From Microbacterium sp. RURRCA19A (lineage in GTDB: Bacteria; Actinomycetota; Actinomycetes; Actinomycetales; Microbacteriaceae), in the NCBI RefSeq assembly GCF_900156455.1, contig NZ_FTNQ01000001.1, positions 1,364,001 to 1,428,000 on the forward strand: a stretch of 64,000 nt of DNA, in the 5' to 3' direction. Position numbers and translations under genes: made by a program. The notes under the pieces are model-generated. The model worked only from the letters and a program-made list of their open reading frames with translations. It was not told the origin of the DNA and did not search any database. Numbering within the stretch: the stretch's first letter is position 1; each line of letters begins with the position of its first letter. Positions 47,291-55,994 of this stretch are shown here, in pieces.

Positions 47291-48669
47291 GCCTGCCCCG
47301 CCCGCGCGTCCACCTCGCGCCCGCGCGCAACTGGATGAACGACCCCAACGGTCTCGTGCACATCCACGGCCGGTGGCACGCGTTCTTCCAGTACAACCCC
47401 GAGGGGAACGACTGGGGGAACATGAGCTGGGGACACGCCTCCAGCTCCGACCTCCTGCACTGGGAGGAGCATCCCGTCGCCCTCCCCCACCGCCCGGGCG
47501 AGCAGATCTTCTCGGGTTCGGTCGTGGCCGGCCCCGGCTCCACTCTGACGGCGTTCTACACGAGCGCGTACGCCCACGGCATCCAGGCCCAGTCCCGCGC
47601 GACCAGCGTCGACGGCGGCCTCACCTGGACCCCGGATGCCGCGAACCCGGTGCTCGACCGCGGCAGCGCCGACTTCCGCGACCCGAAGGTGATCGCGCTC
47701 CCCGACGGCGGCTGGCTGATGCTGGCGGTCGAGGCCGTCGAGCGTCGTGTCGTGTTCTACGCCTCCGACGATCTCGACACCTGGCGGGAGACGGGGGCGT
47801 ACGGACCGCTCGGCCCCGAGGACGTCGTCTGGGAGTGCCCCGATCTCGTCCGGTTGGAGATCGAGGGAACGGATGCCACGGCCTGGGTGCTGCTGCTGAG
47901 CACCAACCCGGTGGGCGACGACGCCGACCCCTCCGGCTCCGCGATGCACTACGTCGTGGGCGACCTCGTGGACGGCGTCTTCCGCGCCGAGGAGAACGCG
48001 CTCGTGCCCGTCGACCACGGACGCGACCTCTACGCGGGCGTCACGTTCCACGGCGCGCCCGGCGGTACGGCGGTGATGCTCGCGTGGATGAGCAACTGGC
48101 GCTACGCGCATGCCGTGCCGACGGCTCCGTGGCGCGGCGCGATGTCGCTGCCGCGCACCCTGGGCCTCCGCCGCATCGCGGGCGTCCTCCGGCTGGTGCA
48201 GCATCCGGTGCTCCCCGTCGACCTCGACGACGTCCCCTCCCCCGCCGCCGGCGTCACCCCGCACGCGGTCATCGAGGTCCATCCCGACCCCGCGGCCACC
48301 GGCATCCTGCGCCTCCGGCTGGAGGGAGCGACGGATGCCGCGGTCGAGATCGTCCACGACCCCGCCACCCGTACGCTCGCGGTGTCGCGCTCGGGCGAGG
48401 TCGCCCGGACACTGCACCCCGACTTCGCGGGCACGCGCACCGCACCGCTGCTCGAGACGGGCGCCGGGGCGTTCACGATCGTGCTCGACGGGCCTCTGCT
48501 GGAGGTCTTCGCCGACCGCGGCGCCACGGTGCTCTCGCACCTGGTGACCCTCGGCGGCGGCCCCGTGACCGTGCACGCCACCGCGGAAGGGTCGGAGGCC
48601 CCCGCCGTGCGCATCGTCGCCCTCGCCGACGACGCGCAGGAAGGTCTCGCGGCTCCGGCGGCCGCCTGA
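47287..48669 (+). CDS. GH32 beta-fructosidase, cytoplasmic
   Basis: The 460-residue protein has the complete GH32 triad: nucleophile Asp19 in WMNDPNG, Asp132 in FRDPKV and acid/base Glu183 in WECPDL. A C-terminal beta-sandwich with LEVFADRGATVLSH follows. There is no signal peptide. It therefore acts on imported saccharides, releasing fructose from sucrose, levanbiose or inulo/levan-oligosaccharides. GTG start coupled to lacI. Confidence 0.93.
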   Translation: MSLPRPRVHLAPARNWMNDPNGLVHIHGRWHAFFQYNPEGNDWGNMSWGHASSSDLLHWEEHPVALPHRPGEQIFSGSVVAGPGSTLTAFYTSAYAHGIQAQSRATSVDGGLTWTPDAANPVLDRGSADFRDPKVIALPDGGWLMLAVEAVERRVVFYASDDLDTWRETGAYGPLGPEDVVWECPDLVRLEIEGTDATAWVLLLSTNPVGDDADPSGSAMHYVVGDLVDGVFRAEENALVPVDHGRDLYAGVTFHGAPGGTAVMLAWMSNWRYAHAVPTAPWRGAMSLPRTLGLRRIAGVLRLVQHPVLPVDLDDVPSPAAGVTPHAVIEVHPDPAATGILRLRLEGATDAAVEIVHDPATRTLAVSRSGEVARTLHPDFAGTRTAPLLETGAGAFTIVLDGPLLEVFADRGATVLSHLVTLGGGPVTVHATAEGSEAPAVRIVALADDAQEGLAAPAAA

Positions 48670-48744
48670 CCCTTTCCCCACCGAACCGCCGGACACCCCG
48701 GCGGGTGCATCGTCGCGCCCGCCGATCACGAGGAAGTGAGCATC

Positions 48745-50304
48745 ATGCCGTTCGAGATCTCCCGCCGCACCCTGCTGCAGGGCGCCGGAGCTGGGGCCTT
48801 CGGCCTCGCCCTGGCCTCCGCGGCTCCCGTCGCCGCGCGTGCGACCACGCCGTCGCAACGCGCGATGTACCACATGACCCCGCCGACGGCCTGGCTGTGC
48901 GATCCGCAGCGCCCGATCGTCTCGGGCGGGCAGTACCAGCTGTACTACCTGCACTCCGACGTCAACAACGGCCCCGGCGGATGGGACCACGCCACCACCG
49001 ACGGCGTGAGCTTCGTCCACCACGGCACCGTCATGCCGCTTACGAACGGCGTCCCCGTGTGGTCGGGGTGCCTCGTCGTCGACGAGGCGAACACCGCCGG
49101 ATTCGGCGCGGGAGCGGTCATCGCGCTCGCGACCCGCCCGACCGACGGGATCCGCAAGTACCAGGAGCAGTATCTCTACTGGTCGACCGACGGCGGCTTC
49201 AGCTTCACGATGCTGCCCGACCCCGTCCTCGTCAACACCGACGGCCGCACCGCCCAGACCCCGGCCGAGATCGACAACGCCGAATGGTGCCGCGACCCCA
49301 AAGTGCACTGGGATGCCGCCCGCGGCGAATGGGTCATGGCCCTGGGGCGCGCCCGCTACGCCGGCTTCTACGCCTCGCCGAACCTGCGCCAATGGACGTG
49401 GCGCAGCAACTTCGACTACCCGAACCCGCAGCTCGGGGGCATCGAGTGCCCCGACCTGTTCCAGATGACCGCCGACGACGGCAGCCGGCACTGGGTGCTC
49501 GGCGCGAGCATGGATGCCTACGGCATCGGGCTGCCGATGACCTACGCGTACTGGATGGGAACGTGGAACGGCACGCACTTCGTCGCCGACGACCTGACCC
49601 CGCAGTGGCTGGACTGGGGCTGGGACTGGTACGGCGCCGTGACCTGGCCGAGCATCGAGGCGCCCGACACGCGGCGCCTCGCCATCGGCTGGATGAACAA
49701 CTGGAAGTACGCCGCGCGCGACGTCCCCACCGACGTCAGCGACGGCTACAACGGCCAGAACTCGATCGTGCGCGAACTGCGCCTGGAGAAGCAGCCGGGC
49801 GGGTGGTACAGCCTGCTCAGCGCGCCGATCTCCGCGCTGGCCGCGCGCGCGACCTCGACGGTGACCCTGCCGGATCGCACGGTGAACGGCAGCGACGTCC
49901 TCCCCTGGACCGGACGCGCGTACGAGCTCGAACTCGACGTCGCCTGGACGGACGCCACGAACGTCGGTGTCTCGGTCGGCCGGTCCGCCGACGGGTCGCG
50001 GCACACCAACATCGGAAAGTACGGCTCCGACCTGTACGTCGACCGCGGCCCCTCCGACCGCGCCGGTTACGCACTCGCGCCGTACACGCGCGCGGCCGCG
50101 CCCATCGATCCCGCGGCCCGATCCGTGCACCTGCGCATCTTCGTCGACCGCCAGAGTGTGGAGGTCTTCGTCAACGCCGGGCACACGGTCCTGTCGCAGC
50201 AGGTGCACTTCCTCGACGGCGACACCGGGATCTCGCTGTACACCGACGGCGGCACGGCGCAGTTCGCCGGCATCACGATCCGCGAACTCGCCGCACCCGT
50301 CTGA
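48745..50304 (+). CDS. Tat-exported GH32 enzyme, probable levan fructotransferase
   Basis: The 519-residue protein has a Tat signal (SRRTLLQGAGAGAFGLALA). Its GH32 domain has the atypical motif WLCDPQRP (Asp53) in place of WMNDPNG, then WCRDPKVHW (Asp184) and IECPDLF (Glu234). The WLCDPQRP variant with YHMTPP before it and YYLHSDVNNGPGGWDHA after it is, as I recall, that of Arthrobacter levan fructotransferases. Those enzymes convert levan to difructose dianhydride IV. Plain levanase is the alternative. ATG 48745 has AGGAAG 8 nt upstream; GTG 48736 is possible. It ends the fructan operon after a 75-bp gap with a small hairpin. Confidence 0.8.
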   Translation: MPFEISRRTLLQGAGAGAFGLALASAAPVAARATTPSQRAMYHMTPPTAWLCDPQRPIVSGGQYQLYYLHSDVNNGPGGWDHATTDGVSFVHHGTVMPLTNGVPVWSGCLVVDEANTAGFGAGAVIALATRPTDGIRKYQEQYLYWSTDGGFSFTMLPDPVLVNTDGRTAQTPAEIDNAEWCRDPKVHWDAARGEWVMALGRARYAGFYASPNLRQWTWRSNFDYPNPQLGGIECPDLFQMTADDGSRHWVLGASMDAYGIGLPMTYAYWMGTWNGTHFVADDLTPQWLDWGWDWYGAVTWPSIEAPDTRRLAIGWMNNWKYAARDVPTDVSDGYNGQNSIVRELRLEKQPGGWYSLLSAPISALAARATSTVTLPDRTVNGSDVLPWTGRAYELELDVAWTDATNVGVSVGRSADGSRHTNIGKYGSDLYVDRGPSDRAGYALAPYTRAAAPIDPAARSVHLRIFVDRQSVEVFVNAGHTVLSQQVHFLDGDTGISLYTDGGTAQFAGITIRELAAPV

Positions 50305-50438
50305 CCGGTGCCGACGGTCTCGCGAGAAAGTGGGGGCCGCGGCGTGACGAAACTCCTTCCACCTACGTCTCATCAGTAAGCGAACACCGCTGGCCCGGGA
50401 TCACCTCCGGGGCCAGGACGTACAGGAAGGACACTCCG

Positions 50439-50915
50439 ATGGCTATCGAAGAACAGCCCGCGGCCCCCACCGCCGCGCCCCAGGGGTCGCGCGTGGACCG
50501 CGCGTTCACCGGCTCCCGGACCCCCGCCGACGCTCAGGCGGCCGGTAAGACCACCATCGCCGACTCGGTCGTGGCCAAGGTCGCCGGCATCGCCGCGCGC
50601 GAGGTGGCCGGCGTCCACGCCCTCGGCGGCGGCGGAGCCCGCGCGTTCGGCGCGATCCGCGACGCGATCAACGCGACCGACCTCACGCAGGGCGTGAAGG
50701 TCGAAGTCGGGGAGACCCAGGCCGCGGCGGACCTCACCATCGTGGTCGAGTACCCCGCACCCATCCAGGAGGTGGCCGACCAGGTGCGCGCACGCGTCGC
50801 CGGCGCCATCAGCCGTCTCGTCGGCCTCGAGGTCGTCGAGGTCAACGTCGACGTCAACGACATCCACATCCCGGGTGACGATGACGACGACTCGACCCCC
50901 TCCCGCGTGTCATGA
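50439..50915 (+). CDS. Asp23/Gls24 family envelope stress protein
   Basis: The 158-residue protein has the Asp23 core: TIADSVVAKVAGIAAREVAGV, then VKVEVGETQAAADLTIVVEYP and VGLEVVEVNVDVNDI. Asp23 proteins associate with the membrane via AmaP and respond to alkaline or envelope stress. AGGAAGGA precedes the ATG. TGACGA (50345) and CGTCTC (50366), 15 bp apart, hint at an ECF-type promoter but this is weak. It starts a six-gene operon with 4-bp overlaps. Confidence 0.9.
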   Translation: MAIEEQPAAPTAAPQGSRVDRAFTGSRTPADAQAAGKTTIADSVVAKVAGIAAREVAGVHALGGGGARAFGAIRDAINATDLTQGVKVEVGETQAAADLTIVVEYPAPIQEVADQVRARVAGAISRLVGLEVVEVNVDVNDIHIPGDDDDDSTPSRVS

Positions 50916-51100
50916 ACCCGACCGTCACCGGTGCCCTCGTCGGCCTCGTCTTGGCCGCCGCCGCACTGATCTTCGGCTTCTGGGGCTTCCTCCTGGTCGC
51001 CCTGTTCATGGCGATCGGCGCGGTCGTCGGTCGGATCGTCTCGGGCGAGATCGACATCCGCAGCATCGCCAACGCATTCTCGGGTCGGAGCACATCGTGA
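50912..51100 (+). CDS. DUF2273-like small membrane protein
   Basis: The 62-residue protein has two close hydrophobic segments and a short tail. It fits the DUF2273 proteins that accompany asp23 genes. The ATG overlaps the asp23 stop by 4 bp, and its own stop overlaps the next GTG by 4 bp. Confidence 0.8.
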   Translation: MNPTVTGALVGLVLAAAALIFGFWGFLLVALFMAIGAVVGRIVSGEIDIRSIANAFSGRSTS

Positions 51101-51486
51101 CCACCGCGCTTCCCGGGGTGGCCGTCGCCGCCCCGGGGGGCGGGGTCACCGTGCACACCGGCGGTCGCGTCGACGTGGCCGACCGCGTCTTCCGAAAGGC
51201 CGCCGAGCAGGCGGCCGCCGAGGCGATCGGAGTCGACCGTGCCGATGTGTCGGTCGACATCGCCGCCTCCCGCGACACCGTCGTGGTGCGCGTCCAGGCT
51301 CCGTTCCCGGTTCCACGCCTCGACGATTCCGAGGCCGTCCGCGCCGCGACCCCCGTGCTCGAGGCCGCCCGCGGCATCCAGAACGACCTCCACGATCGCC
51401 TGACCCGTCTCTTCGGACGCGAGGTGTCGCGCGTGGATCTGACCATCGCCGGGGCCACCGCCCCGAAGAGAAGGAGGGTGAAATGA
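51097..51486 (+). CDS. Divergent Asp23-like protein
   Basis: The 129-residue protein has the alternating helix-strand pattern of Asp23 (VADRVFRKAAEQAAAEAIGV, then DVSVDIAASRDTVVVRVQAP) but no clear family match. It has no membrane segment. GTG start and 4-bp overlaps on both sides show it belongs to the stress operon. A partner or paralogue role for Asp23 is inferred. Confidence 0.65.
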   Translation: MTTALPGVAVAAPGGGVTVHTGGRVDVADRVFRKAAEQAAAEAIGVDRADVSVDIAASRDTVVVRVQAPFPVPRLDDSEAVRAATPVLEAARGIQNDLHDRLTRLFGREVSRVDLTIAGATAPKRRRVK

Positions 51487-52073
51487 CCGACAGCGTCCTG
51501 CGCACGGTCGTGCGCCGCGAGACGCACTCGCCGCGCACCGCCGCGATGCTCGTCGTGGTGGTCGTCCTCGTGCTGGCCGCCGTCTACGCGGCCGTCGAGA
51601 TCGTCCTCTCGCTCGCCGGCCAGCAGCCGTTGCTCGTCGCTCCGGGCGCCGCGTTCGACGCCCTCGCCGACCTGCCGAGCGCCGTCGTCCCGGCGGCGCT
51701 GATCGCGGTAGGCGTGGTGCTGGCGATCATCGGCCTGGTCGTGCTCGCGCTGGCCGTGGCGCCCGGGCGCCTGTCCAAGCACGAGATGACGTGGGGCGAC
51801 CGCGCCGTGGTCGTCGACAACGGCGTGGTGGCGTCCGCCGTCGCGCAGCACCTCGCCACGGAGTCGGGCATCGCCCGCGAGAACGTCGTCGTCGGCGTCG
51901 CGCACCGCACGGTCGACGTCACGGTCCGTCCCCCGGTCGGCATCCCCGTCGACACCGATCGTCTGCGACAGATCGTCGACGACGAGGTCGCCTCGTACCG
52001 CCTGACGCCGTCGGTGCGGACCGTCGTGCGCGTCGAGCGCCCGCTCGACGCAGGGAAGGAGGGAGTGCGATGA
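51483..52073 (+). CDS. DUF6286-like membrane protein
   Basis: The 196-residue protein has two transmembrane helices at about residues 20-42 and 62-88, then a cytoplasmic alpha/beta domain (VDNGVVASAVAQHLATESGI and VDVTVRPPVGIPVD). This matches the DUF6286 proteins seen in actinobacterial Asp23 operons. Function is unknown; the domain resembles an Asp23/AmaP dimer unit. Confidence 0.7.
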   Translation: MTDSVLRTVVRRETHSPRTAAMLVVVVVLVLAAVYAAVEIVLSLAGQQPLLVAPGAAFDALADLPSAVVPAALIAVGVVLAIIGLVVLALAVAPGRLSKHEMTWGDRAVVVDNGVVASAVAQHLATESGIARENVVVGVAHRTVDVTVRPPVGIPVDTDRLRQIVDDEVASYRLTPSVRTVVRVERPLDAGKEGVR

Positions 52074-52657
52074 GGAACACCAACCGCGCACTCAACCGCA
52101 TCCTGCTGTTCGTCGTCGGCGTGGTGCTGCTGGCGCTGGGCGCCCTGCTGATCGCCGTCGTCGCCCTCCCCGGTGTTGCCGACGTGTGGTCGCAGACCGC
52201 CGACGGCGTGCGCTCGTGGGCCGAGGGCATCGGGCAACCGTCCCTCGGGATCGGCGCCGTCGCCGCGCTGGCGGTCGTCGTCCTCGTGCTGATCCTGGTC
52301 GCGGTGGGCGCCGTCCGTGGACGCCATCGCGTGCCGCTGCAATCCACCGGGGCCGAGAGCGACGCCGGGCGCATCACGATCACCGACGGCTTCGCCTCCG
52401 CGGCCCTGAAGAACTCGCTCGACGAGCGCGACGAGATCCTGGTCTCCCGCATCGCTTCGAACGAGGTGCGCAAGGAGACGGTGCTGCACGTGAGCGTCAC
52501 GCCCCGTCAGAACACGTCGCCCCGACAGATCGCGGAGTACGTCGACACCCTCGTCGCCAACCTCGCGACACTCACCGGACAGCAGTTCCGCACCTATATC
52601 TCGGTGCATTCGAGCCTTCGCGCGAAACTCGCGCACGACCAGAAGCGCCTCAGCTAG
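52070..52657 (+). CDS. AmaP-like membrane anchor protein
   Basis: The 195-residue protein has two helices at about residues 10-33 and 55-82 and a C-terminal domain with ITITDGFASAALKNSLDERD. This is the AmaP layout, in which the protein tethers Asp23 to the membrane. ATG overlaps the preceding stop by 4 bp, after GGAAGGAGGGAG. Confidence 0.72.
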   Translation: MRNTNRALNRILLFVVGVVLLALGALLIAVVALPGVADVWSQTADGVRSWAEGIGQPSLGIGAVAALAVVVLVLILVAVGAVRGRHRVPLQSTGAESDAGRITITDGFASAALKNSLDERDEILVSRIASNEVRKETVLHVSVTPRQNTSPRQIAEYVDTLVANLATLTGQQFRTYISVHSSLRAKLAHDQKRLS

Positions 52658-52669
52658 AGGAGGGATGCC

Positions 52670-52882
52670 ATGCGCAACCGCATCATCGTCATGGGCGGTC
52701 TCGTCCTGATCGCCTACGTCCTCGGCACCCGCGCCGCGCGGGTGCAGGTGAAGAACCGCGAGTCGGTCGGGCATCAGCTCGTCCGTCTGTGGGACGACCC
52801 GAAGGCTCGTCGTCGGCGGCGGAAGGCCGCCGGCCGCGCCGAGAAGAAGGCGAAGAAGGCCCTGCGGGAGTTCCGCCGTTGA
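52670..52882 (+). CDS. Small basic membrane protein of the Asp23 operon
   Basis: The 70-residue protein has one short hydrophobic segment (IVMGGLVLIAYVLG) and a strongly basic C-terminus rich in Arg and Lys. AGAGGAGGG lies just upstream of the ATG. It is the last gene before the terminator. No family assignment. Confidence 0.7.
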   Translation: MRNRIIVMGGLVLIAYVLGTRAARVQVKNRESVGHQLVRLWDDPKARRRRRKAAGRAEKKAKKALREFRR

Positions 52883-52905
52883 CGGAGTGAGTTCCCGGAC
52901 GCACC

Positions 52906-52941
52906 GAGGGGGGAGAGGACGCACGTCGTCCCTCCCCCTTC
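52906..52941 (+). terminator. Asp23 operon terminator
   Basis: A stem of about 12 bp with one bulge (GGGGGAG-A-GGACG against CGTCC-CTCCCCC) is followed by CTTCG. Confidence 0.6.
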
Positions 52942-53022
52942 GTGGCATCCGTGGACACCGCTGTGGACGACGCCCGCGACAGTGCATGCGCATGTAAAGA
53001 TGTCCTCGACCGAAGGACCTCG

Positions 53023-53199
53023 ATGCTTCCGCCCTCTGCCGCACCTCCCACCCCCGACCCGTCCCCGCTCCCCGACGACGACGCGGCGAGCGGATTTCCG
53101 CCCCACTGCCCGAGCTGCCTCCACGGCATGGCGCCCCGCCGACGGGGATCCGCGGTCGCCTGGGTGTGCGCGGGGTGCGGTCTCGCTCGCATCTCGTGA
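53023..53199 (+). CDS. Small zinc-ribbon protein
   Basis: The 58-residue protein has CPSC and CAGC knuckles spaced as a zinc ribbon after a Pro/Asp-rich start. AAGGA 5 nt before the ATG gives a convincing start. Function unknown. Confidence 0.65.
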   Translation: MLPPSAAPPTPDPSPLPDDDAASGFPPHCPSCLHGMAPRRRGSAVAWVCAGCGLARIS

Positions 53200-53220
53200 G
53201 CCGGCGACTACGCTGACCCC

Positions 53221-55227
53221 GTGCTCGTCACCCTGCTCATCGCCATCGTGGCGATCATCTGCGCGATCCTCGTCGGGTTCGTCGCCCGCCAGATCCTCGG
53301 GACTACCGTGGGGTGGCCACGCAGCATCGTCGTCGGACTCCTCGTGTTCTTCCTCGGGTTCCCCGCGGCGGAATGGGTTCTGCAGCAGACACGGCTTCCG
53401 GAGGGCTCGACACTCGCCGACAGCGACAACGTGTGGCTCGCGCTCGGCCTGATCGCCCTGTCCATCAGCTGGGTCTTCGCCCTCGGCGTCGCCACCCTGG
53501 TCGCGATCGAGGCGATCTTCCCCACGCGCCCCCTCCCCAACCCGATCGACGTCGTCCGCGCCGGTCTCCGTCAGCGCAAACGCACCCGCAGGTACGTCGA
53601 GATCCTGTCGATCGCGTCCCGCCACGGCGTCGGATGGCTCTTCCACGGCGGTCACAGCCGTGTCGAACAGCAGCTGAGCACCTCCGAGGAACGCGCGCGC
53701 GCGATCGTCGCCACCATCAACGATGCGGGCGTGAGCTTCGTCAAGCTCGGCCAGGTGCTGTCCACGCGCCGCGACCTCATCCCCGAGCCGTATCTGAGCG
53801 CGCTAGCGACGCTGCAGACCAACGCGACGACCCTGCCGTGGGAAACGATCCGCGAGGTCATCGAAAGCGACCTTGGACGCCCCGTCGACGAGGTCTACGC
53901 CTCGATCGACCCGCAGCCGCTCGCGGCCGCATCCGTCGCACAGGTGCATCGCGCGACCCTGCGCGACGGCACCCCGGTCGTGGTCAAGGTGCAGCGGCCC
54001 GCCGCGCGCGCACAGGTGGAGGCGGATGCCGACATCATCGTGCGCCTCGCCCACCGCGCCGAGGCGCGCACGCGATTCGGCCGCGATCTGCGGATCGAGT
54101 CCGTGGCCCGCGGGTTCACCACGACGCTCCGCGAAGAGCTCGACTACCGCATCGAGGCGCGCAACACGGAATTGATCCGCGCGACCATCGCCCGCATCGA
54201 CGCGGCGGAGCCCACGCGACGCGGCGTCGTCACCGTGCCGGACGCCTTTCCCGATGCGTCCAGCACTCGGGTCCTGACGATGGCGCTGGTCGACGGCGCC
54301 GCCCTGAGCGACTCCGCCGATCGTCTCGCCGCCCTGACGCCCGAGGCGCGCGACCGTCTCGCCCAGGTCCTGATGACCACGGTCATCGAACAGATCCTGG
54401 TGTACGGCGTCTTCCACGCCGATCTCCATCCCGGGAACGTGCTGCTGAAGTCCGACGGCACACTCGGGCTGATCGACTTCGGAGCCGTCGGCATCATCGA
54501 GAGAAGCCGTCGCCAGCACATGACCGCGCTTCTGCTCGCCGCACTCAGCGAGAACGACGTGGCCGCCACCGACGCGCTCCTGCTCATCGTGGACGCACCC
54601 GACGGGGTCGACATGGATGCCTTCCGTCACGACGTCGGCGTCGTCCTCACCGCGGAGCACCTCGGCAGCGGCGGCCAGGGATCGATCTTCACGCGGATCG
54701 TCGACGTCATCCGCCAGCACCACATCGGCCTCCCGGGCGAGCTCGCGTCGGCGCTGCGCAGCTTCGCCACCCTCGAGGGATGTCTGCGCGTGATCGTCTC
54801 GGATTTCGACATGGTCGGTCGCGCCCTCCCCCTCATGCCCACTCTCCTGCGGCGCACGCTGTCGCTGACGCGCACGGCCACCGACCTCCAGGCCGGCGCG
54901 GTGATCTCGCTCGCCCGACTGCAGCGCATGCCGCAACGCCTCGAGGCCCTGCTCACCGGCATCGAACGCGGCTCGATCGGCATCACGCTGCGCTCCGACG
55001 ACGGCACCGATACCAGCGGCATCCTGAGCCGGATCACCTCCGAGATCGCGACGACCCTCGTCTCGATCGCGGCGGTCGTGATCGCCGTGGTCCTGATCGT
55101 CTCCGGCGGCGGGCCGGTGCTGGGCGGATCCGTCACGCTGTTCGCGATCCTGGGGGCGGTGATCGGCCTGTTCGGCTTCCTGGGTCTGTTGAGGGTCGTA
55201 CGCCGCACTTTCGGTCGACGCGACTGA
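53221..55227 (+). CDS. ABC1/UbiB family atypical kinase, membrane-bound
   Basis: The 668-residue protein has three N-terminal helices. The ABC1 kinase core follows: FVKLGQVLSTRRDLIP (KxGQ motif), the Ala-rich loop AAASVAQVHRA, VVVKVQRP, FHADLHPGN and LIDFGAVG. Two C-terminal helices complete it. UbiB-type proteins act in isoprenoid quinone biology. TACGCT ends 6 nt before the GTG, so the transcript is likely leaderless. Confidence 0.9.
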   Translation: MLVTLLIAIVAIICAILVGFVARQILGTTVGWPRSIVVGLLVFFLGFPAAEWVLQQTRLPEGSTLADSDNVWLALGLIALSISWVFALGVATLVAIEAIFPTRPLPNPIDVVRAGLRQRKRTRRYVEILSIASRHGVGWLFHGGHSRVEQQLSTSEERARAIVATINDAGVSFVKLGQVLSTRRDLIPEPYLSALATLQTNATTLPWETIREVIESDLGRPVDEVYASIDPQPLAAASVAQVHRATLRDGTPVVVKVQRPAARAQVEADADIIVRLAHRAEARTRFGRDLRIESVARGFTTTLREELDYRIEARNTELIRATIARIDAAEPTRRGVVTVPDAFPDASSTRVLTMALVDGAALSDSADRLAALTPEARDRLAQVLMTTVIEQILVYGVFHADLHPGNVLLKSDGTLGLIDFGAVGIIERSRRQHMTALLLAALSENDVAATDALLLIVDAPDGVDMDAFRHDVGVVLTAEHLGSGGQGSIFTRIVDVIRQHHIGLPGELASALRSFATLEGCLRVIVSDFDMVGRALPLMPTLLRRTLSLTRTATDLQAGAVISLARLQRMPQRLEALLTGIERGSIGITLRSDDGTDTSGILSRITSEIATTLVSIAAVVIAVVLIVSGGGPVLGGSVTLFAILGAVIGLFGFLGLLRVVRRTFGRRD

Positions 55228-55335
55228 TATACCGCATTTCCTCTCGGCGCGGCAGTGGCGAATCGGCACGCTTCCGGGCACTACAGTGGCCAGCACATCA
55301 CGTCATGCACCACCGGACTCCAAAGGAGAAGTCCC

Positions 55336-55503
55336 ATGGTCCTCATCGTCGCCGCCATCGCCGTCGGCATCGTCACCTGGATCGTCGCCGCCCTCGCCGC
55401 AGGGATCGGCATCGGCCGCATCATCGCCCGCGCCGACAGTGAAGAGGGCCGGACCCTCGACACCCCGTCGGGCGCGGGTCTGACTCGCGCGATCACCTTC
55501 TGA
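55336..55503 (+). CDS. Small single-pass membrane protein
   Basis: The 55-residue protein has one hydrophobic helix with small residues (AIAVGIVTWIVAALAAGIGI) and a short polar tail. AAAGGAG lies 7 nt before the ATG. It resembles GlsB/YeaQ-type small membrane proteins only in general character. Confidence 0.6.
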   Translation: MVLIVAAIAVGIVTWIVAALAAGIGIGRIIARADSEEGRTLDTPSGAGLTRAITF

Positions 55504-55555
55504 TCCCACCCGACCGCGCGGGAGAGGTCGTGGGCGCGGCTTCGTACGGTGAAGC

Positions 55556-55984
55556 ATGCGCACCACACCTCCACGGGATCGGGGTCGGTCCCTGACAGCC
55601 GTCCTGGCGTCGGGCTATCTGGTCCTTCTCGTGGTGGTCCTGTTCTGGCCCGAGCACATCGACGCGAACGCGGGTCCGGTCTACGAAGCGATGGTCCGCC
55701 TTGCGCCCGCGGCGTTCCCGTTCGGCGTGGATGCGACGCTGAACGTCGTGATGATGGTTCCGTTCGGGATGATCCTCGCCACCGTCCTTCCCGGACGACC
55801 CTTCGTCCTCCTCGGTGTGGCGTGGGTCGTACCGCTGTCGGCGGAGATCGCCCAGGGACTGTTCCTCCCTGGGCGGACCTCGAGCGCCGTCGACGTCGCG
55901 GCGAACACCCTCGGCGGTGTGATCGGTGCGGCGGGGCTCGCGGGAGTGCGCCGCCTCCGCCGACGTCGACGCGGACCGGACTGA
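55556..55984 (+). CDS. VanZ-like family protein
   Basis: The 142-residue protein has four helices and the VanZ-like core NVVMMVPFGMILATVLP and EIAQGLFLPGRTSSAVDVAANTLG. VanZ-like proteins confer low teicoplanin resistance in some species but are mostly of unknown function. TACGGT lies 5 nt before the ATG, consistent with a leaderless transcript. It converges with the phosphatase gene. Confidence 0.87.
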   Translation: MRTTPPRDRGRSLTAVLASGYLVLLVVVLFWPEHIDANAGPVYEAMVRLAPAAFPFGVDATLNVVMMVPFGMILATVLPGRPFVLLGVAWVVPLSAEIAQGLFLPGRTSSAVDVAANTLGGVIGAAGLAGVRRLRRRRRGPD

Positions 55985-55994
55985 GCGGTCGCCC

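Noticed and set aside
46905..50915. A 1336-codon open frame on the plus strand and a 1041-codon frame on the minus strand across the fructan genes
   Set aside because: Both are shadows of the GH32 genes. Their products are Arg/Pro-rich without domains, and the real frames carry all the GH32 motifs.
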